Assembly: GCA_900545885.1 (NCBI GenBank)
Contig: URAF01000007.1
Coordinates: 1-64,000, forward strand
Reading direction: 5' to 3'
DNA length: 64,000 nt
Origin: an uncultured Eubacteriales bacterium
GTDB taxonomy: Bacteria > Bacillota > Clostridia > Christensenellales > CAG-917
Shown here: piece by piece, positions 61,334-64,000 of the stretch
Numbering within the stretch: the first letter of the stretch is position 1
How the letters are laid out: each line of letters starts with the position of its first letter
The notes under the pieces: model-generated
Databases searched by the model: none
The model's input: only the letters and a program-made list of their open reading frames with translations
Told to the model about the DNA's origin: nothing
Made by a program: the position numbers and the translations under genes

Positions 61334-63052
61334 ATGTCTGGTAACACGCCATATCTGGATTTCAAGAACGCAAAGTGCAAGGACTGTTTCAAGTGCCTGC
61401 GCGAGTGTCCCGTCAAAGCCATACGCTACGAAAACCATCAGGCGAAAATCATCGAACAGAAATGCATACTCTGCGGACACTGCACTCTCGTCTGCCCGCA
61501 GAACGCCAAACAGGTTCACAGCGAAGCCGACGACGTTCTCGCACTGCTCGCGGGCAATGACAAAGTCGTTGCGAGCGTTGCGCCGTCCTTCGTGTCGAGT
61601 TTCGGCTTGCAGGATTTCGGCGTGATGCAGATTGCGCTCGGCAAACTCGGTTTCGACCTTGCCGAGGAAACGGCTGTCGGCGCGAAAGCGGTCACGGAAG
61701 AATACGCCGCCCTGCTCAAAACGGGCGAGTACCGCAATTTCATAACTTCCGCCTGCCCCGCAGTCAACCGCATGATTCAGCTCTACTATCCGAAAGCGCT
61801 CAAATACCTTGCGCCCGTACCGTCGCCCATGGTGGCGCACGCGCGCATTCTGAAACAGAAATACCCCGATTACAAAATCGTTTTCATAGGACCCTGCATC
61901 GCAAAAAAACGCGAAGGCAAGGAAAGCGGCATTATCGACGCAGTTCTCACATTCGACGAGTTAAAGCACCTTTTCGAACAGAAAAACATCGATTTGGAGC
62001 AAATCAACGCTTTCAGGTCGGCAAAACGCGAAGGCAACCGCGCGAAATTCTATCCCATAAGCCGCGGCATAATCAAGTCTTTCGAAACCCTGCCCGCCGG
62101 TTACGAATACGTTGCGGTCGACGGTGTGAACCGCTGTTTCGAAGTGCTTGAAGACATCGACGAATTCGACGGACTTTTCCTCGAACTCAACTGCTGCGAA
62201 CACGCGTGCGTGGGCGGTCCCTGCCGCATAGACAACAAAGGCGGCTCGCTCAAAGCCAACGAGGACGTCCGCAAATACGCGTCCCTCGACAACGAAGCGA
62301 TAAGCGCGGGCAACGTCGTCGAAACGCCCGAAATCAATATGGTCGAAGCGCACCCGCGCATAAGGCTGGAAGACAGAATTCCGAGCGAACGCGATATACG
62401 CGCCATTCTTGCCAAGACGGGCAAGAATACCCCCGAGGACGAACTCAACTGCGGAGCCTGCGGCTACTCCACCTGCCGCGAAAAGGCAATCGCCGTCATC
62501 AACGGGTACGCCGACATCGAAATGTGTCTGCCATATATGAGAAGCCGCGCCGAGTCGATGAGTTACGAAATCATACAGAATACGCCCAACGGCATAGTTC
62601 TGCTCGACAACGATTTCCGCATTCTCGACATCAACGCAAAGGCTATGCGTATTCTCGGCATAACCGAGCACGACGTCAAAGGTATGGTTGCTTTCGACCT
62701 CTTCGACTGCGACCCGTTCATCAACGCTCTGAGTAAAGGCAGAAACGTCAGCAAAAAGAAAATTTTCGTCAACCGCACCAAAAAGTACGTGGAACTTTCC
62801 ATCGTTTTGTTGCAGGACCACAACGTTATGTTCGGCGTTATGAAAGACATCACCGACAACGTTGAGTACGACGAAAAGCTCAACTCAATCAAACTCGAAA
62901 CCCTCGCCACCACAGACGAGGTCATAAAGAAGCAGATGCGCGTTGCGCAGGAAATCGCGTCCCTGCTCGGCGAAACCACCGCCGAAACCAAGGTCGCGCT
63001 GCTCAAACTCAAAGAAACTCTTCAACCCCGTTCGGAGGGCGACGACGACTGA
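61334..63052 (+). CDS. Sensory-type [FeFe] hydrogenase with PAS domain (HydS-like)
   Basis: 572 residues. The ferredoxin domain carries two 4Fe-4S motifs (Cys15/18/21/25 and 44/47/50/54). The H-cluster domain has P1 TSACP (138-142, ligand Cys141), P2 GPCIAKK (186-192, Cys188) and P3 ELNCCEHAC (284-292, Cys288 and Cys292). A 4-Cys cluster domain (Cys373/376/381/398) and a PAS domain (about 410-510) follow. Compared with catalytic HydA, the proton-relay Cys of P1 is Ala140 and the P2 Met is Gly186. These features fit the group C sensory class. Its stop overlaps the next start (TGATG), which encodes a phosphatase. Confidence 0.9.
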   Translation: MSGNTPYLDFKNAKCKDCFKCLRECPVKAIRYENHQAKIIEQKCILCGHCTLVCPQNAKQVHSEADDVLALLAGNDKVVASVAPSFVSSFGLQDFGVMQIALGKLGFDLAEETAVGAKAVTEEYAALLKTGEYRNFITSACPAVNRMIQLYYPKALKYLAPVPSPMVAHARILKQKYPDYKIVFIGPCIAKKREGKESGIIDAVLTFDELKHLFEQKNIDLEQINAFRSAKREGNRAKFYPISRGIIKSFETLPAGYEYVAVDGVNRCFEVLEDIDEFDGLFLELNCCEHACVGGPCRIDNKGGSLKANEDVRKYASLDNEAISAGNVVETPEINMVEAHPRIRLEDRIPSERDIRAILAKTGKNTPEDELNCGACGYSTCREKAIAVINGYADIEMCLPYMRSRAESMSYEIIQNTPNGIVLLDNDFRILDINAKAMRILGITEHDVKGMVAFDLFDCDPFINALSKGRNVSKKKIFVNRTKKYVELSIVLLQDHNVMFGVMKDITDNVEYDEKLNSIKLETLATTDEVIKKQMRVAQEIASLLGETTAETKVALLKLKETLQPRSEGDDD

Positions 63053-64000
63053 TGGCACTTTTTCTGGAAAGCGGCTACACTTCCCTGAATAAAAAGGGCG
63101 AGGAACTCTGCGGCGACAAAGTCGAACAGATTATCGACGGCGATTACACTACTCTCGTGCTCGCCGACGGGCTGGGAAGCGGCGTCAAAGCTAATATCCT
63201 TTCCACCCTTACGTCCAAGATTCTGTGCACTATGGTGTCCAACAACATCGGCATCGAAGAGTGCATAGAAACGGTCGTTCAGACGCTGCCCGTCTGCAAG
63301 GTCAGACAGGTGGCGTATTCCACTTTCTCCGTAGTCCACGTCAACAAGGAAGGCAAGGGGTATCTGTTCGAGTTCGACAACCCCGAAGCCATTTTCGTGC
63401 GCGACGGCAAATGCGGAGATTTCGACCGCAAGGAATACAATATTCTCGGCAAAAAGGTTTACGGCACAAGGCTCAACCTCAGACCCGACGACTACATCGT
63501 ACTTATGAGCGACGGTGTTATCCACGCGGGTATAGGAATGCTGCTCAATTTCGGTTGGTTGCGCAAAGACGTCATGGAGCACATCGACCGCAACATTCAG
63601 AAAGGAATGAGCGCGCGCGGGCTCGCATGTATGGTCGCGGGCGCGTGCAACGACCTCTATCTCGGAAAACCCGGCGACGATACGACGGTTGCCGTCGTCA
63701 GAGCGCGCGAAGAGTGCCCCGTCCGCATTATGGTCGGACCTCCCGTCGAAAAGGAACAGGACGACTTCTACATTTCGCGTTTTCTCAGCGGCGAAGGCAA
63801 AAAAATCGTGTGCGGCGGTACCAGTTCGCAGATTGTCGCACGCTATCTCGGAGAAAAAGTCGCGGCGTCTTTCGACTTCCCCGACAAAGACGTTCCGCCA
63901 ATCGGTTACATCAAAGGCATCGACCTGACGACCGAAGGCGTGCTCACATTGCGCAAGTTGCTGGAACTCAGCGAAAAATATCTCTCGACGTCCGACCTCA
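63052..64000 (+). CDS. SpoIIE-family PP2C phosphatase (partial, runs off the window)
   Basis: At least 316 residues, cut by the right edge. It begins MALFLESGYTSLNKKGEE. LADGLGSG (motif with the metal-binding Asp and Gly), VLMSDGVIH and PGDDTTVAV are the PP2C/SpoIIE motifs, so the metal site looks complete. SpoIIE-type phosphatases remove phosphate from Ser/Thr of small regulatory proteins. The overlap with the sensory hydrogenase gene suggests that it is the output of that sensor. A further C-terminal region follows the phosphatase domain from about residue 220 (VEKEQDDFYISRFLSGEG), whose nature is unclear because it is truncated. Confidence 0.88.
   Translation, partial: MALFLESGYTSLNKKGEELCGDKVEQIIDGDYTTLVLADGLGSGVKANILSTLTSKILCTMVSNNIGIEECIETVVQTLPVCKVRQVAYSTFSVVHVNKEGKGYLFEFDNPEAIFVRDGKCGDFDRKEYNILGKKVYGTRLNLRPDDYIVLMSDGVIHAGIGMLLNFGWLRKDVMEHIDRNIQKGMSARGLACMVAGACNDLYLGKPGDDTTVAVVRAREECPVRIMVGPPVEKEQDDFYISRFLSGEGKKIVCGGTSSQIVARYLGEKVAASFDFPDKDVPPIGYIKGIDLTTEGVLTLRKLLELSEKYLSTSDL

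Noticed and set aside
57636..64000. An electron-bifurcating HydABC hydrogenase operon
   Set aside because: There is a NuoE-like small protein but no NuoF/HydB flavoprotein. The large subunit has sensory substitutions and a PAS domain.
1..64000. CRISPR arrays, insertion sequences or rRNA genes
   Set aside because: I looked for regularly spaced repeats, transposase motifs and rRNA signatures and saw none, despite the AcrIIA9/PcfK-like protein.

Overview
The window looks like the chromosome of an uncultured Clostridia-like Firmicute (Bacillota), probably gut-associated and anaerobic. The evidence is strong AGGAGG-type ribosome sites with frequent TTG and GTG starts, TTGACA/TATAAT promoters, a Rex regulator with AdhE, an [FeFe]-hydrogenase homologue, a sodium-pumping decarboxylase, and a type IV pilus locus with no secretin. 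Base composition is near 50% GC except in one AT-rich island at 54.3-56.6 kb. This taxonomic placement is an inference from gene content.

Layout. 1-3.58 kb: the end of an integrated conjugative-type element, with eight tightly packed minus-strand cargo genes. One of these is an AcrIIA9/PcfK-like protein fused to a MutS mismatch-recognition domain. The element abuts the 3' end of tRNA-Ser(GCT). 3.8-5.7 kb: two lipoproteins, one an SGNH hydrolase. 6-11.1 kb: one operon for a biotin-dependent Na+-translocating oxaloacetate decarboxylase (OadA, OadG, separate biotin carrier, OadB), a biotin ligase with no DNA-binding domain, and a DMT-family transporter. 11.3-13.9 kb: a GPH sugar transporter and a metallophosphoesterase. 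14.1-18.7 kb: tRNA-Ala(CGC), an iron-sulfur aldo/keto reductase and a MacB-like ABC protein. 19.2-27.3 kb: a complete arginine operon argG-H-C-J-B-D-F under one consensus promoter with a candidate operator. 27.5-37.5 kb: a second GPH transporter, a possible small RNA, a heterodimeric ABC exporter divergent from its TetR-type regulator, galE with an N-acetylhexosamine-kinase-like gene, and a MATE efflux protein.

37.7-50.9 kb: a type IV pilus locus of twelve genes in two transcription units. The first runs pilC, pilM, pilN, pilO, a 1165-residue minor-pilin-like protein, two minor prepilins and the prepilin peptidase. The second is pilB plus three prepilins of exactly 157 residues each, with its own promoter. 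The giant protein appears to carry repetitive beta-helix-like sequence behind a pilin-type membrane anchor. PilO carries an added extracellular domain, and the peptidase carries an acidic insert of about 85 residues. 51-54.2 kb: an unknown two-helix membrane protein, a Cys-rich small protein and a lipoprotein.

54.35-56.57 kb: an AT-rich four-gene block of unknown membrane proteins, bounded by an exact 17-bp direct repeat whose right copy is the terminator of tRNA-Arg(ACG). 56.9-64 kb: a redox/fermentation operon of rex, adhE, an APH-fold kinase, a small [2Fe-2S] protein, a PAS-containing sensory-type [FeFe] hydrogenase and a SpoIIE-type phosphatase cut by the window end. The last three look like a hydrogen or redox sensing module placed under the fermentation regulator.

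The most unusual items are the giant pilus protein, the repeat-bounded island, the AcrIIA9/PcfK-MutS fusion, the large imperfect inverted repeat next to tRNA-Ser, and the sensory hydrogenase operon with an embedded kinase.
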